The notes below the pieces were generated by a model, which saw only the letters and a program-made list of their open reading frames with translations, did not search any database and was not told where the DNA came from. Position numbers and translations under genes: made by a program. Positions 39,560 to 48,841 of a stretch of DNA of 64,000 bases are shown here, one piece after another (the first letter of the stretch is position 1; each line of letters begins with the position of its first letter). This stretch comes from Hirschia maritima DSM 19733 (lineage in GTDB: Bacteria; Pseudomonadota; Alphaproteobacteria; Caulobacterales; Hyphomonadaceae): contig NZ_KB899544.1 in NCBI RefSeq assembly GCF_000378345.1, positions 806,001-870,000 of the forward strand. The letters run 5' to 3'.

Positions 39560-40299
39560 TAGTCGGACTTCTCCAGCTTGTCGCGTTTTTTACCATACAT
39601 TCCTCCCCAACGATCGGTCATTTCCGCGCGAACTTGCCAAAGGTCGGGGAAGAATTTGTGTTTGATCCCCGCATTTAATATTTCCACCGGACGGCCTTTT
39701 AAAGAGTTGGCGGCCACACCTATTGAACGATAGATGAGTTGCATGTGCGCATGCCTGAATTTTTGAAATTGCTCATCAAATTCTGCCAAAGCTTCGGCGA
39801 TCATGTAGGCATCGTCATGCGAATATTCGCTGTCATACACTTGCTCTAGCGTACGAGACCCATCTTCAAGATAAACATCAGTGAAAGTCTTCCACAGATC
39901 ATCTGGCATTTTAAGCAGCACTCGGAAACCCGGGCTTTCTTGCCCGCTTCCATTGCCCAAGAGCAGACGAACTTCTTGATAATCCTTGGGTGACATTGTT
40001 TCAAGCAACGCCAATTGGGTGCTCATCATTTCCTGACAAATATGCACGCGGCGAAATAGGGTGAGTGCTTTAAATGAGTTTCGCTTTTGCATCTCGTCAT
40101 CAATGTCGAGCAGTGTTGTTCCCATCAATTTCATCCATAATTCTTCCACTTGGTGGACGATCATGAATTGCAATTCGTCTGGATTGCAAAGTTCTTCAGG
40201 TTCTTTTTGACAAGCAAGCAAAGCTTCGGTGTTCAGATAGATTTCATAGTCTAGCTGTCCAGCACCGCGCATAAGGTCTGTGTATTTTTTTCTATCCAT
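39559..40299 (-). CDS. kynA: Tryptophan 2,3-dioxygenase
   Basis: A heme enzyme opening tryptophan to N-formylkynurenine. 246 residues, slightly shorter than most TDOs. Visible family blocks are DYEIYLNTEALLACQ at the N-terminus, MIVHQVEELWMK near residue 50, and FRHAHMQLIYRSIG near residue 195 with a conserved heme-region histidine. GGAGAG precedes the start by 4 bases. It forms a two-gene unit with kynU; no formamidase (kynB) is nearby. Confidence 0.93.
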   Translation of the reverse strand: MDRKKYTDLMRGAGQLDYEIYLNTEALLACQKEPEELCNPDELQFMIVHQVEELWMKLMGTTLLDIDDEMQKRNSFKALTLFRRVHICQEMMSTQLALLETMSPKDYQEVRLLLGNGSGQESPGFRVLLKMPDDLWKTFTDVYLEDGSRTLEQVYDSEYSHDDAYMIAEALAEFDEQFQKFRHAHMQLIYRSIGVAANSLKGRPVEILNAGIKHKFFPDLWQVRAEMTDRWGGMYGKKRDKLEKSD

Positions 40300-40617
40300 T
40301 GTTTCTCTCCATTCATTCGTTAGGTGGTGCGAAGAATGGAAGAAATCAGACGTGGCCAGTCAGCCAGTCTTTCAGTACGTGTTCAGCAAGAGGTACGTAT
40401 GGACAGTAAGTCATCTCCAATGCGTATCAGGGAAGTAATTTGGTGTAAATGGAAAGAGACAAGTGGCGTGATTGATATAGTCTAGAATTAACCATAATTT
40501 ATTTAATGCCATGAAATTAATAGCTTTTTTTATGTTGTAATTTTTGAGAATGTTTTGTAATTCGAATAATAAATCTCAGATTGTATGTTTGCTGAGAGTT
40601 CATTGGGGGAATTTATT
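40300..40617. other. Intergenic region upstream of kynA and of the outer-membrane protein
   Basis: 318 bp, very AT-rich in its right half. It must contain two divergent promoters. An open frame of 49 codons from ATG 40336 to TAG 40485 is present on the plus strand, but it has no convincing ribosome site or known similarity. No terminator or repeat was seen. Confidence 0.35.
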
Positions 40618-41148
40618 GTGAGAAAATTTTTATCCGCATTGGCGGTGCTATTCGTTGTGCAACCTGCTGCTTTAGCTGAAATTAAACCTTATGTTGGTGG
40701 AGGTGTTTCAGTTGAAGAGGTGCCTTATAATCAGACTGAGATATCTGGTATGATTGTTGGAGGAATTGATTTCAATAAGAATTTGGGTATTGAAGGCGAG
40801 CTGCTAATCGGAGGGGAAACGAACTATGGGGCTTCGGTTTTCGCTTCAGGAAAGTTTCCTGTTTTTAAAAGTTTGAAGCTTCATGGCAGGTTAGGTGCAT
40901 TTGTACACAATCGAGAAGCCGTAAATTTTTGCGGTTCGAATCGTTGTTCTAGTTATGGTAGCGGGACAGCGAACTATCTGGGAGTGGCATACGGGGTTGG
41001 CGCTGAATATCAAATTTTAGAAGGTCCTTTGAGTGCTAAGTTTGATGTCACATTTTATACGCCACTAGAGACATCAGGTGACGGGTATAGAAGAAATGAT
41101 AAAGATACTTGGGACATGGTCTCAGGCAGTATAATATACCGTTTTTAG
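40618..41148 (+). CDS. Outer-membrane beta-barrel protein (OmpW/OmpA-like porin family)
   Basis: 176 residues using a GTG start at 40618, preceded by GGGGGA 7 bases upstream. This gives a clean signal peptide (cut after ALAE). The mature protein has alternating hydrophobic residues and ends in YRF, the aromatic C-terminal signal of outer-membrane barrels, after VSGSIIYRF. IKPYVGGGVSVEEV and LGVAYGVGAEYQI are barrel-type repeats. Two cysteines lie in a loop (CGSNRCSS). The exact family is unassigned. Confidence 0.65.
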   Translation: MRKFLSALAVLFVVQPAALAEIKPYVGGGVSVEEVPYNQTEISGMIVGGIDFNKNLGIEGELLIGGETNYGASVFASGKFPVFKSLKLHGRLGAFVHNREAVNFCGSNRCSSYGSGTANYLGVAYGVGAEYQILEGPLSAKFDVTFYTPLETSGDGYRRNDKDTWDMVSGSIIYRF

Positions 41149-41229
41149 CTCGCCCATCTACCGCCATCTTTTCGGCAAAATCATGCGTGATGCTCCTAGA
41201 TGAATAAATATTCATTCTGGGAGCGTACA

Positions 41230-41922
41230 ATGAAATCATCACTGACTTTACCTCAAGCCCTTATGTTGTTGGCATTGCGTGATGATAAAGGCTCTTTGTA
41301 TTCTGGATACTTTCCGCAGGCTTTGGCGGGAGCTGCGCTGACGGAATTATTGCTTGCCAAAAGCTTGGCAAGCCAGCAGCAAGCCAAACCCAAATATGGC
41401 TGCGCTGAAAATGTGGAGTTGGATAGCAAATTCCTGAACGAGATTTTGAATTACATCCGTGAAGATGGAAAACCGCGTAGCCTGAAAAACTTGGCTGAAC
41501 GTATTTCTCAGAAAAGCCAGTTCATTAAAACACTCGGCAGTGAATTGTGTGATCTAGGAGCTGTCGCAGAAGAAAAATCCAAAATTCTTGGAATATTCCC
41601 AACAACGAAATGGCCAACAGTGAATGGCCGCATAGAAACTGGGTTGATTGAAGAGATTCGCAAAGCGCTCAATCCCTCGCTGCCAATCGAAGATATAGAC
41701 GATAAGGTCGGTCTTTTAATTGTTTTGGCCGAGGCGGGCGGTTTCTTGAAATACAATTTGGATAAAGACTTTTACAAAGCTTCAAAATCTCGTTTGAAAG
41801 ACATGAAGAACGCCGAATTCATCAACTCTAAAGAGTTTGTAAAAGTTATCAAGGACACTGAAGCGGCCATGATGTCGATCATCATCGCCGCTGCGGTTAT
41901 ACCTGCTGTTTCGGCGGGGTGA
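41230..41922 (+). CDS. GPP34 (Golgi phosphoprotein 3-like) family protein
   Basis: 230 residues. The ATG at 41230 has GGGAG upstream; an earlier in-frame ATG adds 10 residues. The N-terminal TLPQALMLLALRDDKGS and ALAGAALTELLLA match GPP34 phosphoprotein family members, which in eukaryotes bind phosphatidylinositol 4-phosphate and in bacteria have unknown roles. The C-terminus is hydrophobic (MMSIIIAAAVIPAVSAG), possibly membrane-inserting. The next gene is on the opposite strand 27 bp away. Confidence 0.78.
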   Translation: MKSSLTLPQALMLLALRDDKGSLYSGYFPQALAGAALTELLLAKSLASQQQAKPKYGCAENVELDSKFLNEILNYIREDGKPRSLKNLAERISQKSQFIKTLGSELCDLGAVAEEKSKILGIFPTTKWPTVNGRIETGLIEEIRKALNPSLPIEDIDDKVGLLIVLAEAGGFLKYNLDKDFYKASKSRLKDMKNAEFINSKEFVKVIKDTEAAMMSIIIAAAVIPAVSAG

Positions 41923-41949
41923 ATGTCTTCTTGGATAGAAAGCAAGATT

Positions 41950-42630
41950 TTAAGAGCTATGTTTTTCTTCGAAATGATCGAAAACAACTCTGGAAGTGGC
42001 GGTTCTCTGCACAGCGTACTGATTGGCAAAGTCGTTTAGTTTTTTTGAATTTGCTTTGCTCCAGTGACGCTGGTACCAATCTACATGGTGACCGACTTCA
42101 TGCAAAATGAGAGCGTCAACGTAGTATTTTCGAAGGTTGTGTAAACTAAATTTTACAACCCAATTTTGAGCTGTGCGTATGACTTCCGCATCAAATTTTT
42201 TGAATTCATTTAGTACAGAGTTATTTGGCTTTTTAGTGCCAAGAGGCATAACCATGTTTATCGGCCACGGATAAATAATTATAGCTCTGACGCCGCTTCC
42301 GCAGACAAATTCAGCAAAAGGTTGTTCTTCTTTTTGTTGTTTTTTACTTGAAGGACGACGGCACCAAATGTGCGTAAGACCTGAATATTCAAAGTCAGGA
42401 AGCGATTGAATAGATTGCCAGCATTCAGACACTGTAAGAGGAAAAAAATAACCTTTTGAAGGGTTGTCCTCGATTAAAATAGGTTTGGTTTCAAATTTAG
42501 ATGGAGGAGAAAGACTATGGCATCTGGCAAAAACGTTTTCCGCTAATTTTACTTTTGCTCTACCTCCGTAGGCATCGCCAAACTTTCTGTTACGTCGCCA
42601 ACGGGTTGCTTTTCTTGGCTGCCCGCTCAT
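41950..42630 (-). CDS. Uncharacterised protein with HExxH zincin-like motif
   Basis: A 226-residue protein of unknown function. Near residue 185 it has LILHEVGHHVDWYQRH: HExxH plus a following histidine-aspartate, a metallopeptidase-type site. A basic N-terminus (KATRWRRNRKFGDAYGG) is followed by a beta-rich region containing SLPDFEYSGLTHIWCRR. No signal peptide is seen, so the protein is probably cytoplasmic. Its start is 6 bp after the LOG-family gene, suggesting an operon. It could be a zinc-dependent peptidase or a nuclease-type inactive fold. Confidence 0.6.
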   Translation of the reverse strand: MSGQPRKATRWRRNRKFGDAYGGRAKVKLAENVFARCHSLSPPSKFETKPILIEDNPSKGYFFPLTVSECWQSIQSLPDFEYSGLTHIWCRRPSSKKQQKEEQPFAEFVCGSGVRAIIIYPWPINMVMPLGTKKPNNSVLNEFKKFDAEVIRTAQNWVVKFSLHNLRKYYVDALILHEVGHHVDWYQRHWSKANSKKLNDFANQYAVQRTATSRVVFDHFEEKHSS

Positions 42631-42636
42631 TCAGAA

Positions 42637-43197
42637 TTACCCCACATCTACAAAGCGGTTGAGGAATTCATCCAATGTGTATTCTGGGTCGTCGGATTTG
42701 AAGACGAGATCCAGCATGCTTTCGGGCGCGAATTTGTGCTCGACCATTTTCTCAAGGCATTCAAAAAATGGTGTCCAATATTCATTTTTGGAAAGGAAAC
42801 CCATAGGCTTGGCGTGAAGTGAAAGTTTCGCCCACGAAAGGGTTTCTACAGCCTCTTCGAGTGTGCCAATACCACCCGGAAGAACAACGAATGCTTCGGA
42901 TTCGTCCAACAACATTTTTTTGCGTTCGTGCATAGTTTCCACAACAATGTGAGGCACATCATCATAATTGCCTTCAATGCGTTGCAAAAATTGTGGAATA
43001 ATGCCCAGTACTTCACCGCCAGCTTTGTGGGCAGCTTCAGCCGCTGCGAACATCAAGCCGACAGTTCCGCCACCGTAAACAAGTCTCCATCCACGTTTGG
43101 CAATTGCTCTACCTAATTCTTGTGCTAGTTCGATATAGGCGGGGTCAGCATCGTTAGAAGACCCACAATAAACGCATACAGACTTGATTCCGGACAT
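42637..43197 (-). CDS. LOG-family protein (putative cytokinin riboside 5'-monophosphate phosphoribohydrolase)
   Basis: 186 residues from the ATG at 43197, supported by GGAGA upstream. The Rossmann fold has SVCVYCGSSND at the N-terminus, LVYGGGTVGLM, and the family motif PGGIGTLEE near residue 108. LOG enzymes hydrolyse N-glycosidic bonds of nucleotide monophosphates; the bacterial substrate is often unknown. It heads a two-gene unit with the zincin-like orphan and is divergent from the ABC exporter. Confidence 0.88.
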   Translation of the reverse strand: MSGIKSVCVYCGSSNDADPAYIELAQELGRAIAKRGWRLVYGGGTVGLMFAAAEAAHKAGGEVLGIIPQFLQRIEGNYDDVPHIVVETMHERKKMLLDESEAFVVLPGGIGTLEEAVETLSWAKLSLHAKPMGFLSKNEYWTPFFECLEKMVEHKFAPESMLDLVFKSDDPEYTLDEFLNRFVDVG

Positions 43198-43301
43198 ATA
43201 CAATCTCCATTTATAAGACTGAATCATATATATGGGTTTGGTGTTAAAAGGGAGAGTGCAAAACATAGAAATTTCATTGTTTGCACCCAGAGAGAGAATT
43301 T

Positions 43302-45152
43302 ATGAGTCCTAGAGGGCATGGAAAACTAGCTGCCACAGCAGATACAGACGGTATTGAAAGCTCAGATGCTGGGCTTGTTGCGTCGATTGGCCGAATTTTG
43401 AAAATTTTGGCGCGACCTGAATTGTCAAAATGGCGGCCTATGATGGTGTTGGCGATATTGCTGACGATCACGGCTAAGCTTTTTGCTGTGTCTGCGCCAT
43501 TATTCTTCGGTGATGCCATTAATGCACTGTCTGAAGACCAGCCTATTTTATTGCCAGTATTGATTGGAATAGGATTGTGGGTAGGAGCCCGTTTTTTATC
43601 GACGGGGTTTCCATATTTAAGAGATGTGTTTTTTGCACCCATTAGTCAGGATGCTATGCGCGTCGTGGCAGTAGAAGCTTTCGGTCATGCGCAAAAGCTT
43701 TCATACCGCTTTCACCTGACACGACGGACAGGCGCGCTAAATCGTATGATTGAGCGTGGTTCAGGCGCTATTGATTTTCTGATCCGGTTTCTTGCGTTCA
43801 ATATTGGCCCGACAATGATTGAGCTCACGCTGGCGTCCATTGTTCTTGGAGTGAAATTCGGTATCGGAATGTCGATCATCGCGATTGTGACAGTGATTTG
43901 CTATGTGGTGTTTACCTTGGCGATCACTGAATGGCGGGTGAAGCAACGCCGTGTGCTGAATGAAGAAGACACTGAATTGCGCGGGGGCATGGTAGATAGT
44001 CTCACCAATTTTGAGACTGTCAAAGCATTTGCTGCGGAAGATCGCGAAACAGAACGCCACAACGAATCATTCCTAACTTACAATAAGACTTTTGTGTCCA
44101 CAGCGCGTTCACTGGCTTTGCTTAATGCAGGTCAAGAATTCATCATGAACCTTGGCTTGTTTGGGGTTGCAGGGCTGGGTGTTTGGGCGGCGATTGAAGG
44201 AGGTTTGAAACCGGGTGATGTGGCGGCGGTGACGCTTATTTTGATGAATTTATATCGCCCGCTTAATATCCTTGGCTGGGCATGGCGCGAGATTAAACAA
44301 GGTAGCGTCGATTTGGAAAAACTATTCGGCTTGATGGATATGAAGCCGGAAGTGGCGGACGCACCTGATGCTAAAGAGTTAGATGTGCAGGGCGGTCGGG
44401 TTGAGTTCAAGAATGTTGCTTTTTCCCATGATAGCCGTGCGTCTGGATTGGAAGATGTGAGTTTTGTAGCGGAAGCAGGAAAGAAACTCGCCATAGTTGG
44501 CCCATCGGGTTCAGGCAAATCCACGTTATTGAAAATGGCTTTCCGTTTTTATGACGTTGAAAAAGGTGAGATCTTATTGGACGGTCAGGACCTTCGTTCT
44601 GTTACTCAAAAATCATTGCGAGAATCGCTTGGGTTAGTGCCTCAAGAAGTCGTGTTGTTTAACTCCACAATCAAAGACAACCTTATTTATGGTGCGCCTG
44701 ACGCTACCTTGGAGGAGATAGAGGCTGCGGCGGATCAGGCTCAATTGCTCGATTTCGTGAATGGGCTGCCAGACAAATGGGATACACGTGTTGGGGAGCG
44801 TGGCTTGAAATTATCCGGCGGTGAGAAGCAACGCCTTGGTATTGCTCGCGCTATATTGAAGAACCCACCTGTTCTTGTGTTGGATGAAGCCACATCTGCG
44901 TTAGATTCAACAACTGAAGCAGAGGTTCAAAAAGCGTTGGATTTTGCTTCTAAAGGGCGAACCACTCTCGTGGTAGCTCACCGTTTGTCCACAATCGCTG
45001 ATGCAGATGAAATCATAGTTCTCAAAGAGGGCGTTGTTGCAGAACAGGGCCGTCATGAAGACTTGCTCGCGCAAGATGGTATCTATTCTGAAATGTGGGA
45101 ACGTCAATCAAAAGGCGGTGATGAAAAAGTGGTAGAAGATAAAATTGCGTAG
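43302..45152 (+). CDS. Atm1-type ABC exporter (fused permease-ATPase)
   Basis: 616 residues with an N-terminal six-helix permease (about 40-330) containing RRTGALNRMIERGSGAIDF, the Atm1/HMT-type signature. The ATPase domain follows: Walker A GPSGSGKST near 410, signature LSGGEKQRLGIAR, Walker B VLVLDEATSALD and H-loop VVAHRLST. Atm1-type exporters move glutathione-derived metal or sulfur conjugates; bacterial members confer metal resistance. ATG 43302 is preferred to the upstream TTG. A weak GTGCAAA/TTTGCAC inverted repeat (43256-43286) overlaps the promoter region. Confidence 0.88.
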   Translation: MSPRGHGKLAATADTDGIESSDAGLVASIGRILKILARPELSKWRPMMVLAILLTITAKLFAVSAPLFFGDAINALSEDQPILLPVLIGIGLWVGARFLSTGFPYLRDVFFAPISQDAMRVVAVEAFGHAQKLSYRFHLTRRTGALNRMIERGSGAIDFLIRFLAFNIGPTMIELTLASIVLGVKFGIGMSIIAIVTVICYVVFTLAITEWRVKQRRVLNEEDTELRGGMVDSLTNFETVKAFAAEDRETERHNESFLTYNKTFVSTARSLALLNAGQEFIMNLGLFGVAGLGVWAAIEGGLKPGDVAAVTLILMNLYRPLNILGWAWREIKQGSVDLEKLFGLMDMKPEVADAPDAKELDVQGGRVEFKNVAFSHDSRASGLEDVSFVAEAGKKLAIVGPSGSGKSTLLKMAFRFYDVEKGEILLDGQDLRSVTQKSLRESLGLVPQEVVLFNSTIKDNLIYGAPDATLEEIEAAADQAQLLDFVNGLPDKWDTRVGERGLKLSGGEKQRLGIARAILKNPPVLVLDEATSALDSTTEAEVQKALDFASKGRTTLVVAHRLSTIADADEIIVLKEGVVAEQGRHEDLLAQDGIYSEMWERQSKGGDEKVVEDKIA

Positions 45153-45239
45153 GGCTGATCTTTTGTCTTAAGAATAGTACTTCTTCCACATCTGTCTTAT
45201 ACTGTTTTAATTAGCCAGCTGGTTTGGCCGGGAGTTGTC

Positions 45240-46229
45240 GTGACGAAGATATTCATTTCATACCGACGAGATGACAGTAAGCATGCTGTTGGGCGTTTAC
45301 ATGCAGCACTCAAACCGCATGTAAAAAATTCTAAACGCGATATCTTTATTGATATAGATAACATCCCCAATGGCGTTGATTTTGTCGAACATTTAGAAAG
45401 CCAAGTTAGCCAATGTGATGTGATGCTGGCTGTAATTGGGGCTAATTGGCTTTCAATAGTTGATCCTACAACTGGGCAACGTCGACTGGACGATCCCGAT
45501 GACTTTGTTCGAATTGAAGTGTCCTCAGCGCTTCGACGAGGCATTCCAGTCGTACCTGTTGTTTTAGATGGCACACCAATTCCCAGAGCAGATGAATTGC
45601 CTGACGACTTGAAAGCTTTGTCACGGCGCAATAGCGAACGAATCGACCATGAGAGTTTTAACGCGGATGTTGCGCGCTTGGTAGCGGGGCTTCCTAAAGA
45701 AAATAAAGCCTCAACCAAACAACATGAAAGCAATAAGAAGAGTCTTTTATCTACGGCCTTAAAACTAGTTGCTGCTTTGGTGTTTGCTGTTGCACTGGCA
45801 GCGATAGCGAGCATGGGTGTTTATAATTATATGGCACCAATTAGTTTGGATGAAACAAGTTCTGAACCTGCCTCAATGTCCGAACCGTTTGCAGACCTTG
45901 TCGATCCAAACGTGCCTGGGGCAGCACCTGATTTTTCTCAAATTGAGGAAAGGTTTGCTGGCAAGGTGCCAGAAAGCGAAGTGGTTGATGAAGCTAACAA
46001 AATTGAACACAGCAAAGCTATTCGGCGATTACAGTCCGTTTTGAAAGATTTGAAGTTTTATGATGGTGAGATCGATGGCGAGATAAACGCAGGAACATTT
46101 ATGTCAGCTGAGTTATTCGCATTAGAGCAGGGATTATCAATGCCAAATCTCTTCACGGATAGTTCTGCCGATGTAAAGGCATTTGCTTATGAAGCTGAGA
46201 AAGTGCTTGTGGATCAGAATTCCAATTAA
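45240..46229 (+). CDS. TIR-domain protein with transmembrane helix and C-terminal peptidoglycan-binding-like domain
   Basis: 329 residues from the GTG at 45240 with GGAG upstream. The N-terminal TIR domain (1-150) has IFISYRRDDS, FIDIDNIPNGVDFV and a putative NADase glutamate E93 in FVRIEVSSALRRG. A membrane helix is at about 172-198. After a linker, residues 258-300 (IRRLQSVLKDLKFYDGEIDG and following) match PG-binding-1-type repeats. This orientation places TIR in the cytoplasm and the repeat in the periplasm. It is a plausible envelope-sensing NAD-depleting protein. The neighbours give no obvious partner. Confidence 0.83.
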   Translation: MTKIFISYRRDDSKHAVGRLHAALKPHVKNSKRDIFIDIDNIPNGVDFVEHLESQVSQCDVMLAVIGANWLSIVDPTTGQRRLDDPDDFVRIEVSSALRRGIPVVPVVLDGTPIPRADELPDDLKALSRRNSERIDHESFNADVARLVAGLPKENKASTKQHESNKKSLLSTALKLVAALVFAVALAAIASMGVYNYMAPISLDETSSEPASMSEPFADLVDPNVPGAAPDFSQIEERFAGKVPESEVVDEANKIEHSKAIRRLQSVLKDLKFYDGEIDGEINAGTFMSAELFALEQGLSMPNLFTDSSADVKAFAYEAEKVLVDQNSN

Positions 46230-46334
46230 GCTACAACTAAAACAGACTCCTCACAGCGATAATCGAAGGGTGACCCATCATCATTGTGTTCTTTGGATAT
46301 TGGTGCTGCATAAATGGCGGTTCAACAATCAAAA

Positions 46335-46550
46335 TTACTCACCAATCTTGTTCTCTGGCAGAGGCTCATCCTTGGCGTGCATCCATTGAAGGAGAGGCTT
46401 TAACGGGATTGCCCAACCGATACCCGCTATGCAGTAGAATAGGATAGACAGGATTTTTTGGCCTTGTAGTTTTTCGCCAATAATTGCGGCCACCGCAATG
46501 TAAGCTGCAAGAAAAGTTAAAAGGCCGATTGATCCAAATACCTTGCGCAA
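46335..46550 (-). CDS. DUF2842 small membrane protein
   Basis: 71 residues starting at a TTG with GGAG seven bases upstream. Two predicted transmembrane segments (about 8-28 and 36-55) end in a PLLQWMHAKDE stretch. It resembles DUF2842, a small membrane family known to me from Alphaproteobacteria with no known function. It is divergent from ctaA. Confidence 0.75.
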   Translation of the reverse strand: MRKVFGSIGLLTFLAAYIAVAAIIGEKLQGQKILSILFYCIAGIGWAIPLKPLLQWMHAKDEPLPENKIGE

Positions 46551-46679
46551 AGCGTATCTCCGTTTACAGCTGCGGCAAATTCAAACACTTGTCCCGTGTT
46601 GGTTTGCACTGAGCATAAAAATTGCTTGTATGCAAAACAGCTTTTGTTCAATTCAAGTAACAGGCCTATAGAAACACTC

Positions 46680-47744
46680 ATGCATTCTCAAGTTTCTTCT
46701 TCTGATATTGGCTTAAAAGGTATCCGCCCAGAGCGTGGCGCAGGCGCGGTGCGCGTGTGGTTGCTGGTCATCGCTGCACTCGTTTACGCGATGATCCTTG
46801 TAGGAGGTGTGACCCGCCTAACTGATAGCGGGTTATCCATTACGGAATGGAAACCTGTCACTGGTGCAATTCCACCATTGAATGGCGATGATTGGGCATC
46901 TGAGTTTGAAAAATACAAAACTCAGACAGATGAATACAAGCTCCAAAATAAGGGCATGTCCTTATCTGAGTTCAAATTCATTTATTATTGGGAATGGGGG
47001 CACAGATTATTGGGCCGCTTGGTCGGCGTTGTGTTCCTTATTCCATTCCTTGCGTTTTGGGCGATGGGATATACCACGCCAAAACTGAGAAAGCGCCTGT
47101 GGGCACTATTTGCACTTGGTGGCCTGCAGGGCTTTATCGGTTGGTGGATGGTGTCGTCTGGAGTGGGAGATACATCCCGCGTTGATGTGGCACCATATCG
47201 TTTGATGACGCATTTTTCGTTGGCGCTTTTGATCATCGGCGGATGTGTTTGGACATGGCTGTCTATGCGCGAACAACCTCGTTTTATAGATGACAATCGA
47301 TCACGAAATTGGGCAATTGCATTGTTGGTGGTTGCAAGTTTGCAGATGATGCTTGGCGCATTGGTGGCGGGGCTGGATGCAGGACGCACCTATACTGATT
47401 GGCCCTTGATGGACGGATCACTCGTGCCGCAAGCTTTTTGGGATAGCTCACTTGGTCTGAGAAATTTTGTTGAGAATGTAGCCACAACTCAGTTTAATCA
47501 CCGCATTTTCGCATACATTCTTTTAGGGCTATCGATATACACAGCTTTCAAATTTACACGTGCGGCAGGCGGTTGGTATAAACGGACCGCTCATGCCGTG
47601 GTTGGCCAGTCCATATTAGGTGTCATTACGCTTATCTTCGGCGCGCCTTTGTGGCTTGGTCTCGCGCACCAAGCCTTGGGAACAATAGTATTCCTTTCAA
47701 CAGTTATCCTTGTTTGGAATTGTTCAGCGCAGAGAGAGCGTTAA
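46680..47744 (+). CDS. ctaA: Heme A synthase (COX15/CtaA type 2)
   Basis: 354 residues with about eight transmembrane helices. It converts heme O to heme A for aa3-type cytochrome oxidase. GGVTRLTDSGLSITEWKPVTG after helix 1 is the family signature, and YWEWGHRLLGRLVG near residue 110 plus FNHRIFAYILLG and LAHQALG carry the heme-ligand histidines. The start at 46680 gives the usual short N-terminus. The 3' end overlaps the opposite lipoprotein gene by 4 bp. Confidence 0.93.
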   Translation: MHSQVSSSDIGLKGIRPERGAGAVRVWLLVIAALVYAMILVGGVTRLTDSGLSITEWKPVTGAIPPLNGDDWASEFEKYKTQTDEYKLQNKGMSLSEFKFIYYWEWGHRLLGRLVGVVFLIPFLAFWAMGYTTPKLRKRLWALFALGGLQGFIGWWMVSSGVGDTSRVDVAPYRLMTHFSLALLIIGGCVWTWLSMREQPRFIDDNRSRNWAIALLVVASLQMMLGALVAGLDAGRTYTDWPLMDGSLVPQAFWDSSLGLRNFVENVATTQFNHRIFAYILLGLSIYTAFKFTRAAGGWYKRTAHAVVGQSILGVITLIFGAPLWLGLAHQALGTIVFLSTVILVWNCSAQRER

Positions 47745-48796
47745 TTCTCCTGCGCATTTCGAAGAGCTTCCTGTAGTGCTTCGATGTTCACCTCAGATGC
47801 AGAAGACTCTTCATCAAGATCATCTGAAAAATTTTCGATGATTGACGCAGCACTTACAAACGAGATTTTGTGGATGTTGTCTGAGTGCTTGCCAGCTATA
47901 GCAACAAGGCCTTTGGGATAGTCAATAGATATGAAACCCGTATAGGTAGCTATTGAGCTAATTTGGGTGGGAGCAGAAACAGACATGCCTTCTCTAAGAG
48001 TGAATGTTTTTTCTCGGCCCAATTTGGTATTGGTTGCTTTGATTAAGTTATCAGCGTTTACATTCAACCAAGCGAAAGCGTCTTGGGCATTACTTTCATG
48101 ATTTAAAAGAGCTGACGTTGAGGTACAGAGGCTTTTTAGTTCGGGAACTTTTTCCGCAGTACGCTCATCATAACTTGGGCTGTCGCTGGAGATGTCCACC
48201 GTGAAATTGTAGGTTACTGCATCACGGATATAGCTCCCGTGGATTTGATCATCAGCAAATTCACTTAAGCCTGGGCAAAGAATATCAAAAGAACTGTTAT
48301 CTGTTATTTTTGGCAGAGCTGCAAAACCGACAATTTGGTTTTCAGGAGACGCCAATGCAAGTGATAAATGCCCGTCAGTAGATTTCGTTACATGAGCAAG
48401 AAGGTTTGCACCAGAAACTTCAATCGGCACACCGGTTGAAATTTCCGAAAACAAACCTTCCTTTGATCTCGCAACAGGGATTCCATCAATATCAAACGTC
48501 TCAGCTGAACCATCATTAAGAATCGCTGTGATGTAAAAAGATCCGTTGACGGATTTTCCAATGGCTAGATCGATAATTTCGCCTGAAGCGGGTTTAGATT
48601 CCCATATAATCGGTAGAAAGGGGAGAGGTGTTTTCTCCTCAATTACTTCTGAAACAGGTTGAATTTGGGCTGGTTCTTCCTTATTTTCGGCTGGTGAACA
48701 GCTAAAAGTCAAAAATGTTGCTAGGAATCCTAATGAGATTGCTAGCTTTGTGTTGACAAAGGTTACCTTGGACTGTAGCCACACTCGCTCGTTCAT
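47741..48796 (-). CDS. Predicted lipoprotein of unknown function
   Basis: 351 residues from an ATG at 48796. The N-terminus ([11 protein letters not shown]) precedes a hydrophobic stretch ending in a lipobox [10 protein letters not shown] near residue 35. The mature protein is beta-rich with [28 protein letters not shown] and ATEHQK-free sections; no family is recognised. An Asp/Glu-rich C-terminal tail ([18 protein letters not shown]) is present. Its start lies 45 bp from rplM on the opposite strand. Confidence 0.6.
   Translation of the reverse strand: MNERVWLQSKVTFVNTKLAISLGFLATFLTFSCSPAENKEEPAQIQPVSEVIEEKTPLPFLPIIWESKPASGEIIDLAIGKSVNGSFYITAILNDGSAETFDIDGIPVARSKEGLFSEISTGVPIEVSGANLLAHVTKSTDGHLSLALASPENQIVGFAALPKITDNSSFDILCPGLSEFADDQIHGSYIRDAVTYNFTVDISSDSPSYDERTAEKVPELKSLCTSTSALLNHESNAQDAFAWLNVNADNLIKATNTKLGREKTFTLREGMSVSAPTQISSIATYTGFISIDYPKGLVAIAGKHSDNIHKISFVSAASIIENFSDDLDEESSASEVNIEALQEALRNAQEN
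48753..48781 (+). promoter_or_regulatory. Candidate promoter for rplM-rpsI
   Basis: TTGACA at 48753-48758, 17-base spacer, TAGCCA at 48776-48781. The -35 is ideal and the -10 poor. It would start transcription near 48788, leaving a leader of about 50 bases before rplM. It sits inside the 5' end of the divergent lipoprotein gene. Confidence 0.38.
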
Positions 48797-48841
48797 CTGA
48801 ACAATCAACTTTCTAATTATAAGAGGCCCCGTGAGGGAGCG

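Noticed and set aside
40336-40485. 49-codon open frame before the outer-membrane protein gene
   Set aside because: No ribosome site or similarity; likely chance.
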